A stretch of 64,000 nt of DNA from Hymenobacter qilianensis (lineage in GTDB: Bacteria > Bacteroidota > Bacteroidia > Cytophagales > Hymenobacteraceae). Of this stretch, positions 9,459 to 18,404 are shown piece after piece. Each line of letters starts with the position of its first letter. Position 1 is the stretch's first letter. The translations under genes and the position numbers were made by a program. Where the stretch lies: positions 1,054,001 through 1,118,000 of the forward strand of contig NZ_CP060784.1 in NCBI RefSeq assembly GCF_014489555.1. Reading direction: 5' to 3'. The notes beneath the pieces are model-generated. The model did no database searches. It had not been told where the DNA came from and worked only from the letters and a program-made list of their open reading frames with translations.

Positions 9459-10334
9459 ATGGAACAGAAGAATGCCATGAACAAGAACGTGCGGCCTGCC
9501 GCCGCTACCGCTGCTCCTAAGGACGACGCGAAAGGCGGATCAGCGTTCGCCGCCATCGTAATTCCGTTGGCACTTATAGTATCGATCATCATCTACCAGT
9601 TCGTATTCGGAAACGGTGCTAACTTCCAAGGCGGTAATAACGAGAACCACCCACTTGAGGGCAACTACCTTGGCATCGTGTACAAGGGGGGCTTTATTGT
9701 ACCCATCCTGCTCACTTTGTTCTTGCTCGTTATTACGTTCTCCATCGAGCGTTACCTGACCATCGGTAAGGCCCGTGGCACGAAGAGCATCGAGAGCTTT
9801 GTACGCTCTATCCGTCAAAAGCTGAACGTGAATGACATCACGGGTGCATTGGCCGTTTGCGACCAGCAGAAAGGTTCAGTAGCTAACGTGGTAAAAGCTG
9901 GTTTGCTGAAGTACCAGGAAATGTCGCGTGAGCGTGGCATGGACAAAGACCAGAAGATCCTGTCAATCCAGAAAGAGATTGAAGAATCTACTGCCTTGGA
10001 ATTGCCTATGCTGGAGAAAAACCTGGTTATTATCTCTACTATCGCCTCGGTTGCTACTCTGGTAGGTCTGTTGGGTACGGTAGCTGGTATGATCAAAGCC
10101 TTCTCGGCTCTGGCACAAGCCGGTAACCCTGATGCTACTGCACTTGCTAACGGTATTTCGGAAGCTTTGATCAACACGGCTTTGGGTATCCTTGGCTCGG
10201 CGCTGGCTATTATTGCCTACAACTACTTTACGAGCAAAATTGACGAGTTGACGTACAGCATCGACGAGGCTGGCTTCAGCATTATTCAGACGTTTGCCGC
10301 TCAGCACGGCGAAAAGGAAACTTACACGGCATAA
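9459..10334 (+). CDS. exbB: MotA/TolQ/ExbB proton-channel protein
   Basis: ExbB is the pentameric inner-membrane channel subunit that, with ExbD, feeds proton-motive force to TonB. The 291-residue protein has transmembrane segments near residues 27-47 and 70-95. A cytoplasmic loop follows, then the conserved pair near 185-210 (IASVATLVGLLGTVAGMIKA) and 225-250 (LGILGSALAIIAYNYF). It heads a cluster exbB-exbD-exbD-tonB with gaps of 65, 14 and -4 bases. The N-terminal extension before the first helix is common in Bacteroidota. ATG at 9477 is an alternative start. Confidence 0.94.
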   Translation: MEQKNAMNKNVRPAAATAAPKDDAKGGSAFAAIVIPLALIVSIIIYQFVFGNGANFQGGNNENHPLEGNYLGIVYKGGFIVPILLTLFLLVITFSIERYLTIGKARGTKSIESFVRSIRQKLNVNDITGALAVCDQQKGSVANVVKAGLLKYQEMSRERGMDKDQKILSIQKEIEESTALELPMLEKNLVIISTIASVATLVGLLGTVAGMIKAFSALAQAGNPDATALANGISEALINTALGILGSALAIIAYNYFTSKIDELTYSIDEAGFSIIQTFAAQHGEKETYTA

Positions 10335-10399
10335 GTTGCGGTTAACGCACTAAAGCTTAGGCTTCCTACGTTTCTGAATTCAAACTAACTAAGCCAGAA

Positions 10400-11029
10400 A
10401 TGCCTAAAGTAAAGCCCCATAGAACGTCCCCCTCGTTGGATATGACCCCGATGGTGGACCTGGCATTCCTGCTGGTGACATTCTTTATGCTCACCACCAA
10501 GTTTGCCCCCGAGGAAGTAGTGATGGTGGACACACCATCCTCTACTTCAGATCTTAAGTTGCCGGAAACCAACCTTATTACCCTCTCGGTAGATAAGGAC
10601 GGCAAAACCTATTTCGCACTGGACAGCGAGCCTGCCAAAATCTTGATGCTGGAAAAAGTAGGTGCCAAATATGGTGTCTCCTTTACTCCTCAGCAAAAGA
10701 AGCGCTTCGGCCAAATGACCAGTTTTGGTGTACCAATCCAGCAGCTTGGCTCTTTGCTCGACCGTAGTAAGGAAGAGATAAAGACTGTCAAGCAGCCCGG
10801 TATCCCAACTGACTCTACGAACAATCAAATTATTGATTGGGTGATACAGGGAAGAGCTGCCAACCAACAGCTCTTCAAGAAGCCGGTTTATATCGCCATC
10901 AAGGGTGATAATAACGCGGATGTACCGACGGTTCGCAAACTTATCAAGTACATGCAGGATAAGGACATCAATCGCTTCAACCTGATTACTGATTTGGAGA
11001 TGAAGCCTAAAACAGTAGCCGGAAACTAA
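10400..11029 (+). CDS. exbD: ExbD/TolR-type biopolymer transport protein 1
   Basis: ExbD couples protons through an aspartate in its single transmembrane helix. Here that helix, MVDLAFLLVTFFMLTT at about residues 18-34, keeps the conserved Asp of TPMVDLAF. The 209-residue protein is longer than typical ExbD (about 140) because the periplasmic part has an insertion around residues 95-145. The end KYMQDKDINRFNLITDLEMK is the usual ExbD terminus. It is the first of two adjacent ExbD paralogues and probably pairs with the second in one complex. Confidence 0.93.
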   Translation: MPKVKPHRTSPSLDMTPMVDLAFLLVTFFMLTTKFAPEEVVMVDTPSSTSDLKLPETNLITLSVDKDGKTYFALDSEPAKILMLEKVGAKYGVSFTPQQKKRFGQMTSFGVPIQQLGSLLDRSKEEIKTVKQPGIPTDSTNNQIIDWVIQGRAANQQLFKKPVYIAIKGDNNADVPTVRKLIKYMQDKDINRFNLITDLEMKPKTVAGN

Positions 11030-11043
11030 CTGATCGTAGCGAA

Positions 11044-11565
11044 ATGGCAGAAATACAACAACAAGCCGACTCCGGCGGAGGTGGGAAGAAACGGGCTAAG
11101 AAAATGTCGACCAAAATCGACATGACACCCATGGTTGACTTGGCCTTTCTTCTTCTTACCTTCTTCATGCTCACGACTACGTTCAATAAGCCGAACGTAA
11201 TGCAGGTAACGATGCCGGTAAAACCAAAAGAGGGTGATCCACCGTCCGAGATTAAATCGTCGAACGCGATGACTATAATCTTAGGTGAAGCAAACAAGGT
11301 GTATTACTACGAAGGCCTATTGGCTGACGACGTAAAACCTGAGTTGCAGGTCACTAACTACGGTGCTACCGGTGTTCGTAAGGTGTTACTTGATCGGATG
11401 CGCCGCAATCCGAATACTGTAGTGCTGATTAAACCAGCCAGAAAATCAGTATACAAGAACATGGTTGATATTCTGGACGAGATGAATATCACGAACCAGA
11501 AGAAATACGCACTGGTGGATATTTCGCCAGCTGATACTGTACTTATAACGAAGTCAGGGCTATGA
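11044..11565 (+). CDS. exbD: ExbD/TolR-type biopolymer transport protein 2
   Basis: The 173-residue protein has a basic N-terminus (GGGKKRAKKMSTKIDMTP) and one transmembrane helix, MVDLAFLLLTFFMLTTTF, with the conserved proton-coupling Asp. A periplasmic ExbD domain follows, ending KKYALVDISPADTVLI. It starts 14 bases after the first exbD. Its TGA overlaps the tonB ATG by four bases, which indicates translational coupling. Confidence 0.93.
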   Translation: MAEIQQQADSGGGGKKRAKKMSTKIDMTPMVDLAFLLLTFFMLTTTFNKPNVMQVTMPVKPKEGDPPSEIKSSNAMTIILGEANKVYYYEGLLADDVKPELQVTNYGATGVRKVLLDRMRRNPNTVVLIKPARKSVYKNMVDILDEMNITNQKKYALVDISPADTVLITKSGL

Positions 11566-12389
11566 TGGATAATGCGCAATTGGCCCGTGCTTCCTTCGAC
11601 GATATCGTCTTTGAAGGTCGCAACAAGGCCTACGGAGCGTTTGTGCTCCGTCGCTTGTATAGCAAGCACCTAACCCGTGCCCTTCTCATTGGCATCGCAA
11701 TCTTTGCAGTTTTAGTAAGCTTCCCCATTGTTGCCCGCATGTTTGAGAACAGTCGGGAAGTTGAGGATGCGAAGAACTTGAAGGTGAATGAGCTAATGGA
11801 AGCGCCGCCGCTTGATAAAGCGGTACCGCCACCACCACCACCACCGCCACCAGAGGCGCCACCACCGCCACCGCCAAAGCTCTCCACAATTAAGTTTACT
11901 CCTCCCGTCATCAAAAAGGATGAGGAAGTAGTAAAGGAGGAAGAAATTCCGGATCAGGAAGAGCTGAAGGATAAGGTGGTTGCCACTGAAACCGTAAAAG
12001 GAAACACCGATGAGGTGGACCTAAGCGGTCTGGAAGGCGACGGAGATGCAGCAGTAGCTGAAGTAGTAGACACGAAAGTGTATACCTACGTAGAGCAAAT
12101 GCCGCAATTTCCTGGTGGTAATGATGCTATTGTTGGTGCCATTCAAAAGGCCATTAAGTATCCAGCATTGGCACTGCGCAACCAAGTAGAGGGCAAGGTT
12201 TTCGTAAACTTTACCGTAAACCCACAAGGTGAGGTAACGGATGTGAAAATCACCAAAGGCATTGGAGCCGGCTGCGACGAAGAAACCGTTCGCGCCGTGA
12301 AAACACTGCCAAGGTTCGCTCCTGGTAAGCAGAATGGCCGTGCAGTAAGTGTATCATTTACTGTTCCGGTAACCTTCGCTATCAAGTAA
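11562..12389 (+). CDS. tonB: TonB energy transducer 1
   Basis: TonB spans the periplasm and passes ExbBD energy to outer-membrane receptors. The 275-residue protein has a cytoplasmic start (FDDIVFEGRNKAYGAFVLR) and one transmembrane helix near residues 42-62. A run of about 20 mostly proline residues lies near 86-108, followed by a charged spacer. The C-terminal TonB domain runs from about 165, with PQFPGGNDAIVGAI, YPALALRNQVEGKVFVNF and the closing FTVPVTFAIK. The start overlaps exbD by four bases. A terminator follows. Confidence 0.94.
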   Translation: MMDNAQLARASFDDIVFEGRNKAYGAFVLRRLYSKHLTRALLIGIAIFAVLVSFPIVARMFENSREVEDAKNLKVNELMEAPPLDKAVPPPPPPPPPEAPPPPPPKLSTIKFTPPVIKKDEEVVKEEEIPDQEELKDKVVATETVKGNTDEVDLSGLEGDGDAAVAEVVDTKVYTYVEQMPQFPGGNDAIVGAIQKAIKYPALALRNQVEGKVFVNFTVNPQGEVTDVKITKGIGAGCDEETVRAVKTLPRFAPGKQNGRAVSVSFTVPVTFAIK

Positions 12390-12410
12390 ATTTCTTGCTT
12401 TCCGAAGCTT

Positions 12411-12447
12411 AAAACCCCAAGTAACCGCTGTGTTGCTTGGGGTTTTT
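12411..12447 (+). terminator. Intrinsic terminator after tonB 1
   Basis: AAAACCCCAAG (12411-12421) pairs with CTTGGGGTTTT (12436-12446) and runs into T. It separates the exbBD-tonB operon from the second tonB. Confidence 0.82.
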
Positions 12448-12601
12448 ATTTGTGAAAATATATTGATCGGCATGCATACTAGTTGAAATATATAGAGCGT
12501 TGAGGGTTTGAAAGCCAGAGCGGCAGTAATGGGAAGTGGATATTATATGGCTTGGGTAATGCGCGTTGCAGCCTCCTTTCACCTTTTAGCCTATACAACC
12601 C

Positions 12602-13438
12602 ATGAAAACCCTCAATCTCCTCACTGCTACCCTCGACGATATCGTCTTCGATGGTCGCAACCAAGCGTATGGCGCCTATGTACTGCGTCGTCTATACAAT
12701 CGGCACTTGGCGACGGCCTTAGCTGCCACATTGGCCCTTTGCTTAGCGCTGCTTAGCATTCCAATCCTGGTGCAACGCTTAGCTCCGGCTATTGCATACG
12801 CTACGCTTCCAACCGAGCCCGGGATCATCGAGCTTGAGCGCGTTATTTTGCCCCCCACTCCACCTCAACCAATCGCTCCCGTAGTTACGCCCCCCCCAAC
12901 ACGCGCAGTAGTCGTGGAGGCTAATCCAGCTGATGTAATCGCAAGAGTGGTACCGGATGAGCTGGTTACGAATCCCATCCTGATGGAAGAGGTTGTTGGT
13001 GAAACTACTCCTCCCGGAGCTATCGTTGGTCCGGTGCCTATTTCTGGCAGTAATACTGGCCTCATAACCGATATCCCAAGTATAGGCACTGATTCGGGCC
13101 AGACTGCCGCTGGATCAGTTACTAAGCCCTTCCTAACGGCAGAAGTAATGCCCGACTTTGTAGGTGGCCCGGAGGCGTTGCGCCGCTATATGCAGCGCAA
13201 TCTGCGCTTTCCGAGTCAGGCGGCAAGTGCTGCGGTTTCCGGTCGTGTGTATATTTCCTTTACAGTAAATGCCGATGGCACCATCTCAGATATAGCCGTG
13301 ATTAAAGGCTTAGGCTATGGGACGGACGAAGAGGCAGTGCGCGTAATAAGTAAAATGCCCCCCTGGACGCCCGGACGCCAAAACGATCATGCTGTCCCCG
13401 TGCGCTACACAATGCCTATTACCTTCCAGTATCAGTAA
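12602..13438 (+). CDS. tonB: TonB energy transducer 2
   Basis: This 278-residue paralogue of the preceding TonB shares the cytoplasmic start LDDIVFDGRNQAYGAYVLR, so the two probably arose by tandem duplication. A transmembrane helix lies near residues 38-58. The spacer around 80-190 is looser, rich in Pro, Val and Thr, and lacks the dense proline run of copy 1. The C-terminal domain has MPDFVGGPEALRRYM, FPSQAASAAVSGRVYISF and the final MPITFQYQ. It follows the terminator, so it likely has its own promoter, though I see no exact TAnnTTTG. Confidence 0.92.
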   Translation: MKTLNLLTATLDDIVFDGRNQAYGAYVLRRLYNRHLATALAATLALCLALLSIPILVQRLAPAIAYATLPTEPGIIELERVILPPTPPQPIAPVVTPPPTRAVVVEANPADVIARVVPDELVTNPILMEEVVGETTPPGAIVGPVPISGSNTGLITDIPSIGTDSGQTAAGSVTKPFLTAEVMPDFVGGPEALRRYMQRNLRFPSQAASAAVSGRVYISFTVNADGTISDIAVIKGLGYGTDEEAVRVISKMPPWTPGRQNDHAVPVRYTMPITFQYQ

Positions 13439-13501
13439 AGAGGTTCCTGAGCGACGAGCAAGCTTAGATCAGTAAGAAATGCAGCTTTTTTAACACGCAG
13501 C

Positions 13502-13536
13502 AAATCCAGGGGGCAAATCAGTGCTTCCTGGATTTT
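13502..13536 (+). terminator. Intrinsic terminator after tonB 2
   Basis: AAATCCAGG (13502-13510) pairs with CCTGGATTT (13527-13535), followed by T residues. The left arm contains a GGGGGCAAAT motif. Confidence 0.65.
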
Positions 13537-13658
13537 CTATATCTATCTGGCCTTAAAATATCCAGGATGATATATATTTTGGGCTGAGAGGCGAACAATC
13601 TACCTACTTTTATACGTTAAGGCACTAACTGAATAATTTTTCCCGTTAGATCACGCTT

Positions 13659-13916
13659 ATGTTGAATCGCGAAACCACAGATGAACGCTTAGGAAAGCGC
13701 GGCGCTAATAATGTAATGCGCTACTTTTCTCTGTTCATGGCCTTAGCTTACATTAGCTTGGGCATCTTTCTTTGGTTTGCCTCGCCTGAGGCATTTTCGT
13801 TGTCGCCGGCCGTACAACGCACCCTGGGGGGCATTTTTGTCCTCTACGGAATTATTAGATTTGTCCGCACCTATCAGCAACATTTCAAGAAATCCAATGA
13901 TACTTCTGCGCGCTAA
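13659..13916 (+). CDS. Small two-helix membrane protein
   Basis: The 85-residue protein begins with a charged stretch (MLNRETTDERLGKRGANN). Two predicted transmembrane helices follow: MRYFSLFMALAYISLGIFLW (about 21-40) and TLGGIFVLYGIIRFV (about 55-70). It ends in a basic tail. Its stop lies 20 bases inside the next gene, which points to translational coupling with the PstS-like lipoprotein. I do not recognise the family. Small proteins of this kind often sit between tonB and pstS-like genes in Bacteroidota. Confidence 0.75.
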   Translation: MLNRETTDERLGKRGANNVMRYFSLFMALAYISLGIFLWFASPEAFSLSPAVQRTLGGIFVLYGIIRFVRTYQQHFKKSNDTSAR

Positions 13917-14856
13917 TTGGCGAGCAGCCGGCACCTTGCTTCTGCTCTCCGGCTTACTCACAACAGGTTGTAATCAAGGCAATCCGGCTGATAGAGATAC
14001 ACCTACCAGTGGCCGTCTCAATATCAGTGTAGATGAAACGTTTGAGCCTATCATGCGCTCACAGGTTGATACGTTTCAGAAACTGTATAAATCGGCTACT
14101 GTCACGGCGGTTTATAAGCCGGAAGAAGCCGTCATGCAGGATTTGCTAGCGGATAAGGTACGTGCCGTAATTGTTTCGCGGCCGCTGACAGATGCTGAAA
14201 AAGCAACATTTAAGCAGCAAACCATTACGCCTCGCGTAACCAAAATTGCTACTGATGGCCTGGCTATTATTGTGCACCCAAGCAACCCTGACTCGCTGCT
14301 GACACTAACCCAGCTTCGGGCTATTTTCACGGGTCAAACCCTGAAATGGACGCAGGTGAGCGGCAAAAAAGGACTAGGGGATATTAATGTGGTATTTGAT
14401 GCGAACCGTTCCAGCACCACCCGCTATGTTCAGGACTCAATAACTCAGGGAACCCCTTTAACGAAACGGGTGTTCGCGGCAAAATCGAACCCTGAACTCC
14501 TCGATTACGTTGCTACGCATCCCGACGCAATCGGCGTGGTGGGTGCCAACTGGATAAGCGACCGTGACGACTCGTCGGTGCAGAGCTTTTTGCAAAAGGT
14601 GCGTGTAGTGGGCATCAGTGCTCTCGACAATCCTAAGTCACCTGACGATTACGTACAGCCATACCAGGCTTATCTGGCGCTCAAAACATATCCTTTGCGA
14701 CGCGAGCTGTTTGTTATCAACCGAGAGGCAAGGACGGGACTCGGCAGCGGATTTGCTTCTTTTGTAGCTGGCACTAAAGGCCAATTGATTATTTTGAAGT
14801 CGGGACTGATGCCGGCCACAGGCCAAACGCGTATCGTGACAACTTCAACCAAGTAG
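13897..14856 (+). CDS. PstS-like substrate-binding lipoprotein
   Basis: This 319-residue lipoprotein belongs to the PBP-like (PstS/phosphate ABC transporter substrate-binding) superfamily. The signal ends in a lipobox, LLTTGC, near residue 24. PBP-like features are RLNISVDETFEPIM, AIIVHPSNPDSLLTL followed by LRAIFTG, DANRSSTTRYV and AIGVVGANWISD. No pstCAB genes adjoin it. The partners here are TonB/ExbBD and a TPR protein, so it may serve the TonB system rather than phosphate import. That is inference. The start overlaps the preceding small gene by 20 bases. Confidence 0.85.
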   Translation: MILLRANWRAAGTLLLLSGLLTTGCNQGNPADRDTPTSGRLNISVDETFEPIMRSQVDTFQKLYKSATVTAVYKPEEAVMQDLLADKVRAVIVSRPLTDAEKATFKQQTITPRVTKIATDGLAIIVHPSNPDSLLTLTQLRAIFTGQTLKWTQVSGKKGLGDINVVFDANRSSTTRYVQDSITQGTPLTKRVFAAKSNPELLDYVATHPDAIGVVGANWISDRDDSSVQSFLQKVRVVGISALDNPKSPDDYVQPYQAYLALKTYPLRRELFVINREARTGLGSGFASFVAGTKGQLIILKSGLMPATGQTRIVTTSTK

Positions 14857-14901
14857 ACTTTAAACTCTTTTACTCACTCTTCTCCACTAACCCTTTTGCT
14901 C

Positions 14902-16500
14902 ATGAACTTCAAGCCCTGGAAGCTTTCGTTCCTCGCTGCTTTGTCGGTTTCCGGCTCTGCCGCTTTCGCTCAGAGTGCGCAGACCGCCCAAAAGTCACTC
15001 GAACTGGAGCGCTATAGTGAAGCCCGTGCGGCGCTGACCCGTCAAGGCCAATCGCCTGAAGCAATGTATGAGTTGGGTCGCCTGTACCAAATGCGGGAAA
15101 TGCCCGATTCAGCTGCTTTTTACTTCAGCAAAATCACCCCTAATGCCGATTCTCCGATGTCGTTGGTAGCCGCTGGTCGTGCTGCGCTGGCAAAAGGGAA
15201 TGAGGCAGAAGCGGCAAGTCAGTTTGATAAAGCTGTGAAAGCCACCAAGAAAAAGGAGGCATTCAATACGCTGAAAATGATTGCCCAAGCTTATGCCGAA
15301 TCTGACGTTAAGGATACGGCCAAGGCCATAGCCTATGTAAATGCTGCTCAGGCTGCCAACAAAGGCAAGGACGATTTGGGGCTTATGATTGCCCGTGGCG
15401 ACATTTATCAGAAGTCTGAGAATGGCGGCGGTGAGGCAATGGGTAGCTACGACCGTGCATTGATCGTAGATCCGAACTCGGTGATGGCTAACTACCGCAA
15501 GGGCCAGCTGTATGTGCGCTCACGCAACTTCAACGAAGCCCGTACTTCTTTTGAGAAGGCAATCAGCCTCGATGCGAACTTCGCTCCTGCTTACCGCGAC
15601 CTAGCTGAAATGTATTACTTCGCTAAGCAATATGACTTAGCGCTTTCTACCTTCCAGAAGTACATGTCGATAGCGGAGAAGACACCTAGCACGAACGCTA
15701 AGTACGCTTCTTTCCTGTACCTGACTGGCAAATACCCAGAGGCCCTGACCGAGATACAAAACGTATTGAAGACGGACCCGAACAACCTGACAATGAATCG
15801 TTTGCTGGCTTATTCTCTTTATGAGAACAAGCAGAACGACCTAGCCTTGCCAGCGATGGAGAAGTACATGAAGATGGCTCCTGCCAACAAGATTATCCCC
15901 GAGGATAACGTGTACTATGGCAAAATGCTGATGGGTGCTGGCCGTACGGATGAAGGCGTTGCCATTATCGAGAAGGCTATCCAAGCCAACCCAGATAAAG
16001 CTGGTGACCTTCAGAATGACTTAGCGCAGGCTTATATCGCGAAGAAGGACTACGCGAAGGCTATCGCTACGTATCAGGCTAAAATTGCCGCTCAAGGTGA
16101 TAAGCCTGAGCTAGCTGACCAGATCTATCTGGCTCGTGCTTATGAGCAGAACAAGCAGTTCGCTGAGGCTGACAAGCTGTATAGCGCTGTAGCTACGGCT
16201 CGCCCGACCTACGTGCCTGTCTATCTGATGCGTGCTCGCGCTAACTTTGGTCTGGATCCAGATTCCAAGCAAGGTACTGCCAAGCCTCACTATGAGAAGT
16301 TTATTGAGGTAGCCAAAGCAAACGACCCGACCAAATACAAGGAAGGCTTGGTTGAGGCTAACAAGTACCTGGGCTACTACTATTATCAGAAAGGTGAGAA
16401 GGCCACTTCACTGCCCTACTGGAAGGAAGTAATCGCTCTTGATCCTAATGACACGCAGGCTAGCACCGCTATCAGCGAAATCACGAAGCGTAAGAAGTAA
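14902..16500 (+). CDS. Periplasmic TPR-repeat protein
   Basis: The 532-residue protein has a signal peptide (MNFKPWKLSFLAALSVSGSA, cleaved near AFA-QS). After it come about ten TPR-like helical repeats along its whole length, for example residues around 180-240 (GEAMGSYDRALIVDPNSVMA, then NEARTSFEKAISLD). TPR arrays are protein-interaction scaffolds. It follows the PstS-like gene by 45 bases and likely closes that operon. A long palindromic terminator comes right after it. Confidence 0.88.
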   Translation: MNFKPWKLSFLAALSVSGSAAFAQSAQTAQKSLELERYSEARAALTRQGQSPEAMYELGRLYQMREMPDSAAFYFSKITPNADSPMSLVAAGRAALAKGNEAEAASQFDKAVKATKKKEAFNTLKMIAQAYAESDVKDTAKAIAYVNAAQAANKGKDDLGLMIARGDIYQKSENGGGEAMGSYDRALIVDPNSVMANYRKGQLYVRSRNFNEARTSFEKAISLDANFAPAYRDLAEMYYFAKQYDLALSTFQKYMSIAEKTPSTNAKYASFLYLTGKYPEALTEIQNVLKTDPNNLTMNRLLAYSLYENKQNDLALPAMEKYMKMAPANKIIPEDNVYYGKMLMGAGRTDEGVAIIEKAIQANPDKAGDLQNDLAQAYIAKKDYAKAIATYQAKIAAQGDKPELADQIYLARAYEQNKQFAEADKLYSAVATARPTYVPVYLMRARANFGLDPDSKQGTAKPHYEKFIEVAKANDPTKYKEGLVEANKYLGYYYYQKGEKATSLPYWKEVIALDPNDTQASTAISEITKRKK

Positions 16501-16507
16501 CTCGTTT

Positions 16508-16564
16508 CAACGATCAACAAAAAAGCCCCCCAGCATATGCTGGGGGCTTTTTTGTTGATCGTTG
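16508..16564. terminator. Long bidirectional terminator between TPR gene and rluD
   Basis: An inverted repeat with an outer arm CAACGATCAACAAAAAAG and its complement encloses CCCCCCAGCATATGCTGGGGG. The A and T runs on both sides allow termination in both directions for the convergent TPR gene and rluD. One arm has C6 and the other G5. Confidence 0.88.
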
Positions 16565-16580
16565 AAGTGCAGCAGCTTGA

Positions 16581-17641
16581 TTAGACCTGCTCATCGGCAG
16601 CAAACTTTTCCCACTTATCCAGCACCGCAGCAAAATCGGCCGGCAACTCCGACTCGAAGTGTAGGTGCTGACCCGTATCTGGGTGCTCGAAGCCCAAAGA
16701 TTTGGCGTGTAGGGCTTGGCGGGGCATTAGGGCAAAGGCTTTCTCAACAAAGGCTTTATAAGCGCCCGTACGCTGTCCATACAGTATTTTATCGCCGCCG
16801 TAAGTGGCATCCGAGAACAGCGGATGACCAATGTGCTTCATGTGCACCCGAATCTGGTGCGTTCGACCGGTTTCGAGATTGCATTGCAATAGGGCTACGT
16901 GCCGAAAGGTTTTGAGCACCTTATAATGCGTAACAGCAGGCTTTCCCTGTTCACCATCCGGAAATACGGCCTGTACCTTGCGGTCTTTTACGCTGCGGCC
17001 TACATGGCCCCTTATCGTACCTTCCATCTCCTTCGGAACACCCCACACCAGCGCCAGGTATGTGCGTTCAATGGTATGATGAAAGAACTGCTGCGAGAGG
17101 TGCGTCATTGCCCACTCCGATTTGCCTATTACCAGCAAACCCGATGTGTCTTTGTCAATGCGATGCACAAGGCCCGGACGTATCTCGCCGTTGCGGCCTG
17201 TAGGCAGGTTTTGCAGGTGGTGCGCCAGTCCGTTTACTAATGTGCCCTGCCAGTTACCGAAAGCCGGATGCACTACCAACCCGGCGGGCTTATTTACAAT
17301 TAGCAGCGCCGAGTCCTCGTAAGGAATATCCAGTTCCATCGGTTCGGGCACCACCTTGAACTCGCGCGGAGGCTCCGGCAGCGTGATAGTAATAACATCG
17401 TGCGGCTTGATCCGATAGCTGGCCTTTACGACCTTTTCGTTCACTTGCACCGCTTCAGCCAGAATAGCATTCTGAATCTTGGTGCGGGAGGTATGCGAAA
17501 GCCGATTCAGCAAGAACTTGTCTATGCGCAGCATTTCCTGTCCCCGATCTACCTGAATGCGGTGGTGTTCATAGAGTTCATCGCCGCCTTCGCTGAGTTC
17601 TTCGTCAGTTAAATCATCGGGGGCAAATTTTCAGTAAGCAT
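16581..17641 (-). CDS. rluD: RluD-like 23S rRNA pseudouridine synthase (frame broken by one missing G)
   Basis: This RluA/RluD-family enzyme isomerises uridine in large-subunit rRNA. It has an N-terminal S4 domain (MLRIDKFLLNRLSHTSRTKI then VNEKVVKASYRIKPHDVI). The catalytic core has VNKPAGLVVHPAFGNWQGTL and the active-site Asp in LVHRIDKDTSGLLVIGK. C-terminal motifs include ETGRTHQIRVHMKHIGHPLF. An acidic N-terminal part is cut off at a G5 run (17619-17623). A sixth G restores MLTENLPPDDLTDEELSEGG from an ATG at 17641, giving 353 residues. Family assignment to RluD rather than RluC is likely but not certain. Confidence 0.9.
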
Positions 17642-17682
17642 AAGCTGATAGAATACTGGTGATTGCAAGCTTCAAAAAACAA

Positions 17683-17714
17683 GAAAGCCGGAACAACATG
17701 TTGTTCCGGCTTTC
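17683..17714 (-). terminator. Palindromic terminator after the distal Skp gene
   Basis: A perfect 32-base palindrome centred on CATG has arms GAAAGCCGGAACAACA. On the minus strand it is followed by TTGTTTTTTG. It closes the bamA-skp transcript. Confidence 0.82.
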
Positions 17715-17736
17715 AAGATGAAAAGATGTTGAAGCC

Positions 17737-18372
17737 TTACTTCTTCTTGCCTTTTTTGGCTGGGGTAGTAGCCGGAGCAGCAGGCGTTGCCTTTGCAGGA
17801 GCCGGAGCAGCTTGTGCCGAGGCTTGGTTTGCACCAGGCGTTACGCCCATCTTCTTCAGGATCATGTCGGAAATGTCACCTTCTTTCGGACCGTGCAACA
17901 GCACTGGGCTAGCACCATCCGAATTCAGTACATATGTGTAGCCGTTTTCAGTAGCTACCGCGTCAATCGTCTTTTGCAGCTTATCCAAAGCTGGCTTCAG
18001 CAACGTTTGCTGCTTCTGCTGGAGTGAGTTGTCGGCGCTGCGCTGAAACTCCTGAATAGAGCCCTGCAGGCCAGTCAATTCCTTCTCCTTGTCAGCGCGT
18101 ACCACATCAGTCATAGCACTGGCACCTTTCTGATAAGCCTCAGCCTTCGTCTGATAATCAGCAATCTTGCTCTTTAGCTGAGCTTCCAACTGCGAGCTGT
18201 ATGCTTTCAGATCTGACTCGATCTGCTTGCTTTCAGGCATCTGGCTGAGCACATAGTCCACGCTAGTGTATCCGATCTTTAGCGAAGCCTGCTGCGCTAG
18301 GGTAGCCGTAGAAGTAGTGAAAATGAGGGCGGCCGCGGCCAAAGCAAAGCGGATTTTGTTCATGGTGGTCAT
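17737..18372 (-). CDS. Skp/OmpH-family periplasmic chaperone 2
   Basis: Skp/OmpH proteins hold unfolded outer-membrane proteins on their way to BamA. The 211-residue protein has a signal peptide (cleavage near TLA-QQA, about residue 27) and the family start LKIGYTSVDYVLSQMPESKQI. A long coiled-coil runs over residues about 45-130, and the tail is Ala/Pro/Lys-rich (PAKATPAAPATTPAKKGKKK). It is the last of a bamA-skp-skp series with 32 bases to the previous gene. Confidence 0.92.
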   Translation of the reverse strand: MTTMNKIRFALAAAALIFTTSTATLAQQASLKIGYTSVDYVLSQMPESKQIESDLKAYSSQLEAQLKSKIADYQTKAEAYQKGASAMTDVVRADKEKELTGLQGSIQEFQRSADNSLQQKQQTLLKPALDKLQKTIDAVATENGYTYVLNSDGASPVLLHGPKEGDISDMILKKMGVTPGANQASAQAAPAPAKATPAAPATTPAKKGKKK

Positions 18373-18404
18373 TAAAAGGGAAGTTGCAAGTTAGAAAGTC
18401 AAAG

